From Capsicum annuum (lineage: Eukaryota; Streptophyta; Magnoliopsida; Solanales; Solanaceae): a stretch of 64,000 bases of DNA. Made by a program: the position numbers and the translations under genes. Location of the stretch: the NCBI RefSeq assembly GCF_002878395.1, contig NW_025892544.1:124001-188000 (forward strand), written 5' to 3'. Below are positions 32,743 through 44,740 of this stretch, piece after piece. How positions within the stretch are numbered: position 1 is the first letter of the stretch; each line of letters opens with the position of its first letter. The notes beneath the pieces are model-generated. The model was not told the origin of the DNA and ran no database searches. It was given only the letters and a program-made list of their open reading frames with translations.

Positions 32743-35700
32743 ATAATTTTCCCTCTTTTTAATGATGACAAACCAGCCATGGAGTTTTGAGCATCAATAT
32801 TTATTCATCATATTTAATCAGTGTGATTACCATTACTGAAGATGAATGTTCCCCCTATAATGCAAGACCATGCTTTTATAACTTAGTGACCTAGTCCCTT
32901 GTTGTCAATTGTTATCTAGCTTATGCTTCAATTACTCCCCCTATCATCATGCACTATTATTGATTTAGTGCATTTGCATACTTCCCCCCATCACTATGCA
33001 CCATTATTTATTCTTGTTCCATCTATCAACATGCCATATTAACACATAACATGTCATATATGAGCGCATACACTTGGTCCTTACACATGAATTGGTCCTT
33101 ACATATGAAGTCAGTATTCCCCTTTTGGCATGATTGCAAAGGTATAATAGTAAACCAAGAGCGAAGATTGGCACAGGATAGTTAACTCATGGCCATAGGG
33201 AAAACACTAACATAAAGAACAATTTTCAAAAGGAAAAAATATGACAAACAAAATAAGATTCATTCATTCATAATAGTCAGTACCAGTACAATCATACTTG
33301 AATAACACATAAAATAAACTGTCTTCAAGAGATAATATAAAAAATAAAATATGAGACTGATACTAGATTGATGAGAGAACAGGTATAACAGGGCTTAGGT
33401 TGAGGGAGATTTGGGGGAAAGGGACTTAAGCAGCATCTCTATTCTTGCATTTTCAGCACTGTGGGCATCCAAAAATTGTTTGGTGAGGACATTCACTTTA
33501 GAATTCTATCCTTGAACTTTACTAGTCATTTCTACCACTTTAGCCTGTAACTCTGCATTTTTAGTTACAAGTTCTTCAGTGGCACCTGGTCCATAACCTG
33601 TCTAATTTTCCTTAGTATCCAACTTGATCATTAATTCATCTATTTCCTTGACCAAATTCTTTTGAACAAATAGCAACTCAGATATTTGAGACACTGATCC
33701 AACTTTGCCCTCTATGCATTCATTCTCCGTAAGAGTTATTAGACTGAATATCTACTTGGTTGTTCTAGGTGTTCCCTTTGTTCCTTCCATACCATAACGT
33801 TCAAACAGTTTGTTTAAGAGATATCCATATGGAATATCATGTTTTCCTTACTTTTCATGAATCACTTAATGCATATTCTCTATCATTAGAGCAGGAAGAC
33901 TTATCAATTAAACTTTCTCAAGTATTCAATCAAAAATAGGTCAACACCAAAGGCAATTATTCTTCTTTTAGATCATGGCAACAGGACCTTGTTAATGAAT
34001 TCAAATACCAGCTGATACTCACTTATCAAGAATTTCTTTTTTATTACAACTATGAAAGTCCATCCTACCATTGATGCTTTGAATATTTTGGGCTCACTAT
34101 TTGGCTTTTTTCAATAGTTTTTCTCCTTTAGGGACCAGGTCTCTCTGAGTCTTTTATTTTCTTGATAGTTATATGTTTCTACCTCATTCTCATATATCTA
34201 CCAGACCTTTACTTAGAGGACTTGGTCCCCTCAACAATAAGAACATCCTTTCTTCTTTCTTTGGTAGCAACACTATCTCCTAAATTTAAGTTTTTTCCTC
34301 TTTCAACCTCCACATCTTTAATATCTTCATTCTCCTATACTGTAACAAATTTCTTAAGCTTCCTCTTTTTATGGTTGATGTTTTGTTAGCTTTCATGGTA
34401 TCTTCTAACATTTTTCTTTCAAATATTTTTGTAGAATAGGATCTAGTTACTTTCACCTCAGAGTCCATCACTTTATCCTTTTCTCTACTTTCCTTTAGTT
34501 TCTTCACAAACCATCTCAGAGGTACTTTAACCTCATCCTCCTCATTTAGAAGTAACAATATATCTTTTCCCTCATTCACTTTATCATCATAACCTACTTC
34601 CGGTTCCACTCTATCAACTGAGCTTTCATGATGTAATATGTAAGTAGGAGAAAATTCTCAGCCACCCAGTTCTCATTGAAGGAAATATCAACCCTTTTTA
34701 CTAAAATTTCTTTACCAAATAACTGAGAAATAATAAGGTTTGAATTTGAGGGTGTAGGAGAATCAATTTCTTATTGTGTTTTGAAGTATTTAGATTTTCA
34801 GATGACCCAGGAGATTGGAAATTTTTGGGTACTTTTGAATTTCCTAGAGAAAAGAGAGTTTTAGTTTGAGAAATTTTTTCTTCTATTAGTGACCCAGATC
34901 CTTGGTTTTGATTATCTATCATGATTGCCTGAGCATAAACTTCCAAGGTTAAGAAGAGTAATGAAAACTGACTCGACTGTGGGTTCTGGACTTTGTAAGG
35001 ATAATACAGCTAGATGAATTAAATCAGGTTATTGTTGGAGACTTGAAGTGATGTTTTTCATGGTTTCGATTTCTGAAGAATCAAAGTGTTCAATTTGGAT
35101 ATGTTTAATTTGATTTTTTGAAATTTTATCTACTTCGGGATTTTTAGCTGGGTGTGAAGAAGTAGTAATATCATCTATTTCATTTTGAGAAAGAGAAATC
35201 AACCAATTTTACTTAGAGAAGATTGTTGATTTAGGAAGATAAATTGGATTAGTTGAAAAGGAATGACAAAAAGGTCTGATTTAACAATTTTAAGCGGTGA
35301 CCAATGTAATTAAGAGATATTCCTTTTGAATTCACATGTCTGAACCTAATAAGTGTCTCTTCATTTTACAAAGGAATTAATTGTTTTTTGTATAGAAACA
35401 AATACACATGGTCCTTTTCAAATAGCATTTTATATTTATTAGAGCATCATGTATAGTTACTAACCTGAGATGGGACCAGGTCTCTCTTCTTTGAGTGAAT
35501 TTTCAAATTTGTTCTTGCCACATTTGTCCACTTCCTAAATTGTTCCCATGGGTGTATACCTGGAAAGGTATGATACTACGTTAGAATAATTTACATCATT
35601 TTTATCAAGGATACTTACCTCCTTATCATAGCCAATTTTGTGAGGAATTACAAATTCATATGTTAGGTCTGGTCAATTTGATCAGTTCCATCTTCAATTT

Positions 35701-36100
35701 GAGCTGGGATCAGTGAGTGATAGTCTATGTCACCACTATTCTCATCTACTTCTTTCAGCCTTTTCCTTATCATATTCATCACCACCAACCCTCTTCTTTC
35801 AATCCAAGAGATTCCCCCTCCTTTTTTAAACTTTAAAATATAATTTTCCAAGGACCAGGTCCCTTGAATTCAACTTCTTAAAAATAAAACACCTCTATCT
35901 TGAAGTTTCTTGGGAGAGAACCCAGTCAGACCTCTCATCATTAATATTTGAACATATATTATTAATAACCCATTCTTGATTGCAATCCCTTTTCTCATAC
36001 TTGGAACCAGAATCACTTGTTAGATTTGGGATCACTTGAGATTGAGTTCCCATTAGAAGGATCATGGAGTGATCAAGACCTTCTTGGCCAATTTAGGCAG
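32743..36100 (-). pseudogene. 3' accessory ORF region of copia element F
   Basis: Minus strand. From 36100 to about 34950 little is recognisable: short frames, one (35851-35663) with 'GISWIERRGLVVMNMIRK'. At 34946-34290 there are charged, Lys/Glu-rich frames ('FERKMLEDTMKANKTSTIKR'). At 34100-33780 comes 'SEYQLVFEFINKVLLP', then 'HDIPYGYLLNKLFERYG'. A coiled-coil-like tail follows (33740-33400: 'NECIEGKVGSVSQISELLFV', 'EELVTKNAELQAKVVEMTSK', 'HSAENARIEMLLKSLSP') and ends in a stop at about 33407. I recognise this order from accessory proteins of Solanaceae LTR elements; function is unknown. Stops and frame changes are present. Segment 33395-32743 is noncoding. Confidence 0.5.
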
Positions 36101-36119
36101 TGATAGCTTCTTATTCACC

Positions 36120-37849
36120 AGAGGCTTGAATCCCATAGGATGTGATTTCCATTATTGAACATCTCTGGACCCATTTGTGTTAGCTCTAATCCAGGTTTGA
36201 CAATTTTCCTTCATGTGACCATCTTTTCCATAATGAGTGCATAAAGGTTTGAGAACTTTGTTTCTAATATTAGGAAAAGCCTTTCCTTGAGACCCAGCAT
36301 GTTGGAATTTTCTTTGATACCCAGGCCTTTGTCATTATTAACACCTTGGTTAGTCAAATTAGAAAGGATCTGTGAATAAGAAGTCCATTTATGAATTTTT
36401 GAGCTTTTCTCTCAAATGGACCAGGTCCTTTTCTAACTCAATATTCTTGTGGAGTGCAGACATAAGATGTTTTTTAGAATCCTTTCCTCTTCAAGTTTAA
36501 TTAGAAGCCTTAAAGTTTCCTTCTTACCTTTACAATCTGAGATATTTGCCTTCTTTAGTTGAATTATACAACTCAGCTTTTTTTGATTTCAATTTAGTGA
36601 CCATTTTCCCTGTTTTAGATATCTGAAGAGTTAAGGCAATCAAATCATTCTCTTGATTCTCTACCTTCTCCTCTAATGCATTCTTCACAGTAGTTAATTT
36701 ATGTACAGAGTCTATCAACATACTTGCAATCTATGAATACAAATAAGGAATCAAAGATAAGTAGATTGTCTTCCACTGCTATCATAGAAATATTTCTAGA
36801 CTTCTCATCTTTATTAGATTCACTAAAAGAATCCCCTCATGTTGAAAGTGCTTACTTTACTGCATACTCAGCTGCAGTATTCCTTCTTAACTTTTTAGGG
36901 ACATGGTTACTGTTCTTTCCCTTGTCACTTCCAGTCTTGAGATACTCCTGATAGTCCAATTTGTGCATCGGATAATCTTTGATAAAATTCTTAGGACTTC
37001 CACATATGTGACATATTTCAACATTGATTCCTCCTTTGTTGTTGCTTCCTCTCATTTGAAATTGACCACTCTTTCTCATGGCTTTGAAAATTCTTTTTTA
37101 CAAATAGGCAACATCAGTGTCCACTTCTGTTGAATGTTCTTTGAAGACTTCAAAGCTAGAGATTTTTCCCTTTTTACTTCATTCTTTTCTAGCCCTAGTT
37201 ACTTCTTGAGCTCATGGGTTTTTTAGATTTCCAATTAGTTCATCCATGGTGAGGGTCTTCAAGTTTCTTGTTTTTGTTATAAAATCCACCTTACTTTCCC
37301 AAGACATAGGAAGGACAACAAGAATCTTCCTTACTTTCTTATGTAATGGAATCACTTTTCCCAAGCAGTAAAGCACATTTATGATAGAAGTGAAACTTGT
37401 ATGCATTTCATGGATTGTTTCTCCTTTGTTCATGGTGAAGGTGTAGTTAGCATGTCTACTTTATAGTCCTTCACATCAGTAGTGCCTTCATGAGCAGTTC
37501 TAAAGAAATCCTAGATCTCCTTGGAATTTTCACAAGCAAAGATCCTATTATATCCATCACGCCCTATGCCATAAACTAACAGTTTCTTAGAATTGTAGTT
37601 TTTTTCAAATTTTCTTTCTATTTTCATCATCATATTCTCTGTAGCTCTTTACTACCATTTTTTGATTTCTCCTTCTTTGACTTTTTTAATTGGAACATAA
37701 GGACCATTAAGAATTATGTTGATAAGTTCAATGTCCTCAGCCATAATAAAGTCAAACATCCTGGTTTTCAACCATCTATAATACTGTCCATTAAATAAAG
37801 GTGGTCTAGTGATAGATTGCCCTTCTTACAGGTTTGGTGGAGCAGCCAT
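36120..37849 (-). pseudogene. gag of copia element F
   Basis: Minus strand, starting at ATG 37849-37847, 58 nt from the LTR ('MAAPPNL', stop, then 'RPPLFNGQYYRWLKTRMFDF'). The UBN2-type gag domain continues with 'NKGETIHEMHTSFTSIINVL' and 'RKILVVLPMSWESKVDFITK', then 'LTMDELIGNLKNP' (37433-37212). A zinc knuckle 'CHICGSPKNFIKDYP' at about 37020-36965 has lost its last Cys (to Tyr). A coiled coil with 'VHKLTTVKNALEEKVENQEN' follows (36710-36530). A second knuckle 'CTHYGKDGHMKENC' (about 36260-36200) lacks its second Cys. The frame is broken repeatedly. The protein would be the capsid/nucleocapsid precursor. Confidence 0.8.
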
Positions 37850-37906
37850 GCTAAAAAAATCACTCTATGTGTGAGCCTTATATATTGTTTAGGATCTGAT
37901 ACCAAT

Positions 37907-38665
37907 TGTTGAAACCCAGGGGGCTGCACCATACTTTAAAGGACAAGGTCTCTCAAAGTCAATCACAAGAAGAAACACAGTAAAGCAACCAGGAACACAA
38001 TACAACATAGAAAGAGTAAAGGACACAATATTTAACATGGAAACCTTCTTAATCTATGATAAAAAACCATGGATTTCCCTTACAAGCACCTAAAAGTTCC
38101 ACTATAATCAAACTCTTGATTATGGACTCGAACTTGAATCTAACTCTAGGTTCCTCCTTTTTGTTGTAACCCTAATATAGCTTTATCTTGACAACTCTGC
38201 CAAGACTCCCTCAATAATGATTAACTCTAACCAGTACCAAACTTAGGAACCTCCACCAAAGCACTCTCAAATCAAGGAAATCAAAAGAACATTACTCGTA
38301 TAGACTGAGTAATTCAATTAAAAATCAAGCTTCACTTAAGAACACTTTCTATGTCAGCACACAAATACAGCTAAGATCTTGAGCAATGTTGAATTTAGAG
38401 TTTTTGCCTCTTTCTCTATTTAGCTCTCTATTTTTGAATCTACAAAACCACTTAATAAAAAGGCATCCTTTTCCTTTTATAGTTGAGTGATGACTAGGGT
38501 TGAAGTTCTATTAAACTGGGTGGTTCAAATAGTACAAACACCACCTACACAGTTTGTTACAAAAGAGGACAAAACTATGCAGATGCTTGCCAACTGTTCT
38601 ATTGACTTGAAAATCTAAGGGCCTGGTCCCTTGAAGTCAGTTGCTCATCATTAAAACAAGATATA
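37907..38665 (-). repeat. right (5') LTR of copia element F
   Basis: 759 bp, TGTTGAAACCC... to ...AAGATATA, paired with 31991-32742. By eye the copies differ at roughly one position in seven. The primer site lies immediately left of it (37891-37904). Near-palindromes of the element-wide motif occur at 37939-37958 and 38618-38634. Confidence 0.88.
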
Positions 38666-39130
38666 GAAGGCTTGATCATCCACTTTGTAGTCAAGAATCA
38701 TAAATTCTAGAGGGAATATAAAGGTTGCAACCCTTACCTCTACATCACACAAAACACCAATTGGTTTCTTTATAGATGAATAAGCCATCAACAGCTTTGC
38801 AGATGTAGGCTTGAGTACTCCCATACCCAACACCTTGTATATCACCAGTGGCATTAAATTTATGCCCGCTTTTAAATCATATTAAGCATGTTTGATGTCA
38901 AAGAGACTAATTGAACACGAAATAGTGAATGGTCTAGGGTCTTTCTTCTCTTCTAGTGGTAGGTTAGGACTGCACGACCAAGGTATATGGCATCTTTAGG
39001 ACCGTTGGCTCTCCGTTCCTTAGTATCATTACTCTCATAATTATCGTCACTATATATAAGTTTCCCAAACTCTAGTACTGGAGTTTCATTCACCACATGT
39101 TATCATTCTTTGGATTTTCAATAGTAGGTA
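38666..39130 (-). pseudogene. aspartic protease of element D (part right of the copia insertion)
   Basis: Minus strand, with an open frame from 38854 down to the insertion: 'MPLVIYKVLGMGVLKPTSAK', 'LLMAYSSIKKPIGVLCDVEV' and 'LEFMILDYKVDDQAF', which then continues across element F into 'APIILGRPFI' at 31988. The residues just upstream ('FDIKHA' for the catalytic loop, near 38890) are degraded. Upstream frames near 39060-38950 are broken. Confidence 0.75.
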
Positions 39131-40620
39131 TCAAAAGATCATCAATAAGGGTCCCATTCCTAGTAGTAATAGATAGGCAATGACTAATGGCTGGAGGCCT
39201 CTGAACTTTGTCACTCGGAGGGGTAGCAGGTTGTTTTTTCTTTAACAAAGTAGACATCTTCCCAAATTATGCCTCTAACTTGTTTATGGCAGTCGCATGA
39301 GATTTAACCTTTTGGATCAATCCTAAGATGTCAGCCTTAATCACTTTAAGGTTTTTCTCCTAACTCTTTTGACACTTGACCAGCTTGGTCAGCATAACTT
39401 CCATTCTAGATTATGTATCCCTGCTACCTGGTGGAATGTACCTGTCTCCCTTCTGTCTATAGTCAATTTTTCTCCTCCAGTCACCATCTAGCTTACTACT
39501 GCGATCCCTGTATCTATCACTATAGTAGTTTTAATCATGGTTTCATTGCCCCTCAAAAACCCGCCAGCTAATGAACCAGATATTTAGCCTCCTTTTCTAA
39601 TTCAAACTCATAAGCTCTGGAAGTTGTACCTTATGTTCCAACTATGTTCACCTTTTTCAAATTTTCTACCACAAACTGCTTAGCAAAAAACCCAAGATCA
39701 GTTCTTAATAATGCAATCTCTTGTGCTACAAAATCATTATCTTCTCTCTGATTACAGATAGAGCTAATAGCATAAGTTTCAGAACCCCTTTCTGCCTCCT
39801 GAGTTTTCCACCCACGACTAGTAAGAGGGATCTAGTCTAGAATATCGAATTCTACTTCCCTTCGTAATCTCATAGAAGCTCCTCAAAATATTATGTCTTC
39901 CATGGCTCTAGAACTGATAGTCAGGGCTCTATAGAATATCTCTAATAAGTTCATCCCTAAAATTAAATAGTTGGGCACCATACTCAACTTTTGTTTGAAC
40001 CTGAACCAAGCCTCGTACATAGACTCAGATTGCAGATGCCTGAAGTTATAAATCTCATATTTAAGTAGCAATATCTTTAATAGAGGAAAGAATAATTCAA
40101 GAATGGCATGTGTAACTTATTCCATATGGTGAAAGATTCTCTTAAAGGTTCCCCAAACTATAAAGATGCTTCTCCTATCAGCGACATAGGGAACAACCTC
40201 AATCTAAGTTCCTTATGATTCACTCCTATATTTGTAGAAGAAATGCATATCCCAATGAAAATTACAAGGTGTATATTTATCTCATCAGTAGGCAATTCAG
40301 CAAATACACCCTTCAAGTTTAAGAGCTAGATCATGACACTGGTTATATCAAACTTAACACCTAGGAGAAAAATAGGAGGAACAATAGCTTCTATTCCCTC
40401 CGGCTCAACATATCCCAAGTCCTCATCATCATCCGTATGTGGTTGCACGTACTGGTATGTTAGGATCACTTGAGCTTTTCCACCTCTAACTCTATTCTGA
40501 TTACAACCGAGTATTGCTCAGTGATCTGCTTATTATCTCTACCCAGCTAGGTCTACCTCCCAAGCTATATATTAAGAATAACCCCCCCCCCCCCCCCCCG
40601 TCGTTAGCAGCTTATACTAA
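39131..40620 (-). pseudogene. gag of element D
   Basis: Minus strand. It reads 'VVPYVADRRSIFIVWGTFKR' (40210-40140), 'LLLKYEIYNFRHLQSESMYE' and 'AWFRFKQKLSMVPNYLILGM' (40071-39960), and 'EIFYRALTISSRAMEDIIF' (39940-39883). This is the second half of the Athila gag domain; a basic tail runs to about 39400. Stops and frameshifts are present. A run of 18 C (40582-40599) interrupts the N-terminal part. Confidence 0.72.
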
Positions 40621-40900
40621 TAGTTTCTTAGTTTGTCTATTAACAATGTCCCGAACTCTATGTTGAAGAGAAAGAGTAGGAGGCATCTAGTATGCATTAT
40701 CATGAACCCCTTCAGGAATGTCATCTCTCTTAGGCTCTGTCATTCTACTCATTGTCTATAGGATTCTCTATGGAATCAGATTCAAAGGGAGTAAGGGTTT
40801 ACCTTCACTCCTGGTTCTACGCATACACTGGCGTATACTAAACTAAGAACATTAAATGAAACCCACAAATTTCAATAACATTAATATACTCAACACCGTA

Positions 40901-40925
40901 GTCCCTGACAAAGATGCAAAAATTT
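40901..40925 (-). other. primer-binding-site region of element D
   Basis: The minus strand reads AAATTTTTGCATCTTTGTCA directly after the LTR end ATCA. It aligns with the site of element A (13588-13618) and with the TTTGGCGCCGTTGTC.GGGA type sequence of Athila-like elements. Confidence 0.45.
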
Positions 40926-42310
40926 TGATCCACGCCCAAAATACACCTCCAAATTGAGGATAAAGCAGTTTTATTGGTATCATATCTCTCTTTTCCTAGA
41001 ATCAACGGGCAAGTACTAAAAGAAAATAGGGGTTTTATAGTCACAAGTAACTAATTGTTATTCTTGGTTGAAATTAATGAGAGACGAACACTAGTATTAT
41101 GTTCCCCCCGGCATCCCGAATCCATAGGATTATTGTGCTCAACTAAACCAACCTAGTACCTTGCATGCAGAATCTGATAAGTTATGTGCCATAAACTATC
41201 TTGTGGACTCATTGATGGATTTCACCCTTTACCTTTTGAGTCTAAGAGTGTCACTCTACTAACCCTTATCCTAGATCCTAGTTAACTATGACCTTTTGGG
41301 TCTCATGTTATTAGATGAAACTAATTGGCTTAATAAGATAACACTAGTAAGCTTGTTTCGGCAATTAACTCCAAATTACTGTTGTCATTATCTTTTCCTG
41401 ATCCCTACTCCCTTTTTGGAGTGAATAGGAAAATCTAGGTGGTATCCTAATGTTTTCAACTGCTAAGACAACCATTAAACTAAAGATAATACAATACATG
41501 CATGGGTACCGGTTCAGAACTTCTTCGCACTTCACCTACTTCATCAATCTGCAAGGGTTTCCATAACCCAAGCTAAGGATTTTAACCACTTATGCTTTTG
41601 AAACCACCCATGTATTTCATAATCAAAAGCATTAAAGTATTATCACGATAATCAATAATCAAACGCCAAAGTCTAAAATTAAATTATCAACCAATATCTC
41701 CAATACAAGAATTCCAAAGATCATAATATGTTATAGTTTGTAAGATAATATCAAAGTGCGTAACCTTAACTGAAAAACACATAAAGGGTATTTACAGTAC
41801 ATGAGGAAAACCTAAAAATCAAAGCCCGTACAAAAAGGAAAAACAGAGTTGGTATCCACTTACAGCCCGTAAGTATTACTTATGGTCCGTAAGTACTACT
41901 TATGGTCCGTAAGTGGACCCACAAAAGTGCCATAAAATTTTCCTGTGGCTTTGTACTCTCTAGATCATGGCTTCTGTCACTTACCTTAGCCACTTACAGT
42001 TTGGAAGTACAACATATGGTACGCAAGTGGACCCAGGTAAGTGCTAGAAATTCAACTTCCTATAACTAAGCCTCTGGACTTCAAGTTCTGGTACATTCTT
42101 TTGTCACATACGCCCGGTAAGTGCCACATGCACCCAAAAATGCTCAAGTAAGTAGCCAAAACTCCATTTTTCATCTTTTTCTTGAACTTAGTGTCCAAAA
42201 CCTATTGTAAAACATACTCAAAACACATCATATCAAACAAAACAACCTAAGAATCATGCATATTTTCGTAGTTTTAAGCATCAAATGTGTTATAAATTCA
42301 TAACACATCA
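40926..42310 (-). repeat. right (5') LTR of element D
   Basis: 1385 bp, from TGATCCACGCCC to ...AACACATCA. It aligns with LTRs A and B ('ccccggcatcccgaatcc', 'cagaatctgataagttatgt'). The palindrome cluster at 41856-42020 has core ACTTAYGG.CCGTAAGT; three copies at 41856-41874, 41877-41895 and 41898-41917 are spaced 21 bp apart. The TATA box is altered to TACTGTAAATACCC (41786-41799, minus). The partner LTR is not in the window. Confidence 0.78.
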
Positions 42311-43689
42311 GAAGTTATGAGAGGATGTCACATTCATACAAGGGAAATACAAGCTCGTAATAAGCATTGTGTTAGCCAAGATCTAAAATGTGAAGAAATC
42401 GAATGTTAACCTATAAAAAAACACAGATGATCATGGTATCTAACAACGATCGTACCTTCTTTTATCCAATGTGGCGACTCAGCAAGTCTAACTATGTTTA
42501 TGATAAGTTTTATGTTTGTCTATAAATACTCTTATTAGTTATTTTATATTAGTTTACACATTATTTATAGCTTTGAGACATTGTTGTTCTTTGAAGTATT
42601 AATATTGTTTTTTAGATTTTAATTCAAATTGATATTTATTATTTCCATTTTTTTCTTGTAAGTTCGTCATTATGATTTCTTCTTAGAATTATTATTGTGT
42701 GCTTAAAATTATGAGTAGCTAAACACCAAACCTAGGTTTTTTGTAACCATGACAGGTTAACGAAGTAGTGTTCATAGTACAAAGTGATTCTCAAAAGGTG
42801 TTTGGGCTTGTATTGTTGTTCTCTTTTGTTTGATTGCTTTTTAACGAGTGCATACATTAGAACTCGCTTTATCTTTACTCTGGATAAAAGGATGAGTAAT
42901 ATATGGGAAAAGGGAATAAACATTAGATACTTGATCAATCAACCTTTAAATCATAACTTAAGCTGATAATCTAGGAAATCACATCTGGAATCCAAAATAG
43001 GGGTAACTTGTCCAAAACATAAAAGAAGAGAAACCTTACTTGAGGATAGTTACTTTAACAAGTGAAGAAAGTTGTTTAGGTAAATATAACCTATCTATTC
43101 AAAATATCAAGCACCAGGATATATCACTAATTACGAAGAACCTATGGAGTTATGAAGTTATTGAGGAACACAGTCCTAGTGTCTCTCATATTTTGATTAC
43201 AAATCTAATGAAATCAACAATTGTTACAATTGGAATTATAATTTACAAAAAACCCTTTTACTAAGATTATTTACTGGTTTAATAGATAAATACTTAATAG
43301 ATATTTCAACCTATTCCTTATGGCATTGACCACAACCTAGTTGGGTTCTATATTTGATCAGTGTTCACCTTATACTTTATTATAAGATGTCATTTGGGTA
43401 GAATTAGTACTCCAAATAGGGCAACCCAAATCTATTAATAATAAAATTATAAAAGGAGTAGGGGAGGAAATCTAGTTGGTGGCATCATCTACGAGGCTCG
43501 AAGCATCTGAACTCTTCTTCATTCCATAAGAAATGAGAACTCTTGGGTGTCATTCCTTGTTCTGTTTGAGAGATTCTTGGTAGGGGGGTGAACTTGGACA
43601 TTAACTTCATGACATTTTAAATTCTCACCAGCATGCAATCTCAAAATCAACATTTCTTCTTCTCTTTACTTAGCATCCTTCGGAGCTCC
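42311..43689. other. unassigned DNA right of element D
   Basis: I see no supported gene. Open frames are short and in low-complexity AT-rich sequence. A TATA-like TCTATAAATACTC lies at 42519-42531 on the + strand, without an identifiable coding sequence behind it. The sequence near 42715-42765 ('aacaccaaacctaggttt') is not assigned. Confidence 0.4.
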
Positions 43690-44740
43690 ACTTAGGCTCA
43701 GGCTAAGTCAAGTAGGGCATTTGAGTTTGAAGGAGCCGACCCTAGTAGAGGCAACTAATTCTTCCCCAAGTAACCTTGTACGGCATCAAGGTAATCTCCC
43801 ATCCTCTGAAATTAATGGGAGCCCAAAAGAGAGGGGTGTCAAACTCCTCATCCCCACTGACTCTTTAACTTTTACCCTATTCTCCTACCTTTTTTTTTCT
43901 TGCTTCTTTTACATGTACCTCTACCCCTTAAAGGGTTGAAATATGTGTCGCACTTCTCAAAGATATTTTGATCCTTTGTGGGTGTCTACCCTCTTCTATA
44001 GCTTGGCAATTAGGAAGGTAAGAGTAGATCACACCCAAACATACTTTAATGTAGATATGCTGCCAATTATCTATAATCTACATCCCCACGTTCATCTCAA
44101 GCCCTAAAAAAGTATAAGCCACCACCATCGCCCGATAAAAAGTCATAATAGTCATATTACCTGAGGTATGAATCAATGAGAAACTAGCTACAACTATACC
44201 CTATCCCCTACAAAAAAAATAGGTACTCTTGATCCCTTCGAGGTAGGACCACTTCACCTTCCTTATTGGACCCTTCGGTAACAAGACCCTAGCCATCCAT
44301 TTCAAGTCTAACTTATGAAAATCTACCTCAAAAGTAGAATCAGAATGGTTTGGAATTACTAGAGTAGCATTGATAGTGGTGGCATCCATCGGGGCATTGT
44401 TTCCCAGATATGAATGGTGTGGTGCCCATGAACCAATCCATAATTAGGAGGATGGCATAGAATTCCCAAACTAATCCCACCCAAAGACCCTCAATTGGTT
44501 ATAAAAATCTGGAATCTCATTATCTACATCCCTCATCATGAAACCCTACTCATGGTGGAAGACCTTCATAATTAAGCTCTTCTCATAATGATCTCAATTG
44601 GCATAATTGGGGAACCTTTGGTATTGAAGTATATGCTCCATGATAATCTTACACAGGTTGAAACATTTAGTGTTAGAAATCGAATCAAAATACCATTGAA
44701 GGAAGGGAAAAATTCAAAAATTATTAGATAAAGGAAAAAT
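43690..44740 (-). pseudogene. orphan accessory ORF E, plant-transposon-protein-like
   Basis: Minus strand. It reads 'WVGLVWEFYAI' near 44500, 'TTINATLVIPNHSDSTFEVD' (44385-44325), 'KWMARVLLPKG', then after a stop 'FSLIHTSGNMTIMTFYRAMV' and 'VAYTFLGLEMNVG' (about 44180-44080). This matches the order REFYA ... N.LL.IPN ... W...... L.....H....T..RA......G..I.VG known from accessory proteins of plant LTR elements and seen in A and C. No gag, pol or LTR of its own was found nearby. Multiple stops are present. Confidence 0.5.

Larger units (their letters stand above)
31991..38665 (-). mobile_element. non-autonomous Ty1/copia element F (gag plus accessory ORF, no pol)
   Basis: A 6675-bp element inserted in the protease of element D. 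Its LTRs are 31991-32742 and 37907-38665, each starting TGTTG on the + strand and ending in CA (TA in the right copy). The minus-strand primer site TGGTATCAGATCC (37904-37892) matches tRNA-Met for its first ten bases. A purine tract complementary to 'ttttccctcttttt' (32747-32760) adjoins the left LTR, so the element runs right to left. Between the end of gag (about 36120) and the accessory ORF there is no integrase or RT motif. A GGCTT target repeat lies at 31986-31990 and 38669-38673, the right one 3 bp away from the LTR. Confidence 0.8.
27513..42310 (-). mobile_element. Athila-like Ty3/gypsy element D, left LTR missing, split by copia element F
   Basis: Minus-strand order: 5' LTR (42310-40926), primer-site remnant, gag, protease, [copia F 38665-31991], protease end and RT, RNase H, integrase, 3' noncoding block ending near 27513. 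The 3' LTR and polypurine tract are absent and the sequence runs into the opposite-strand end of element C. Without F it is about 8.1 kb. RT keeps an F-I-D-D active site. Stops and frameshifts are common. Confidence 0.8.

Noticed and set aside
42519..42531. TATA-like sequence TCTATAAATACTC right of element D
   Set aside because: No coding sequence or leader intron signal follows on the same strand; AT-rich DNA gives such matches by chance.
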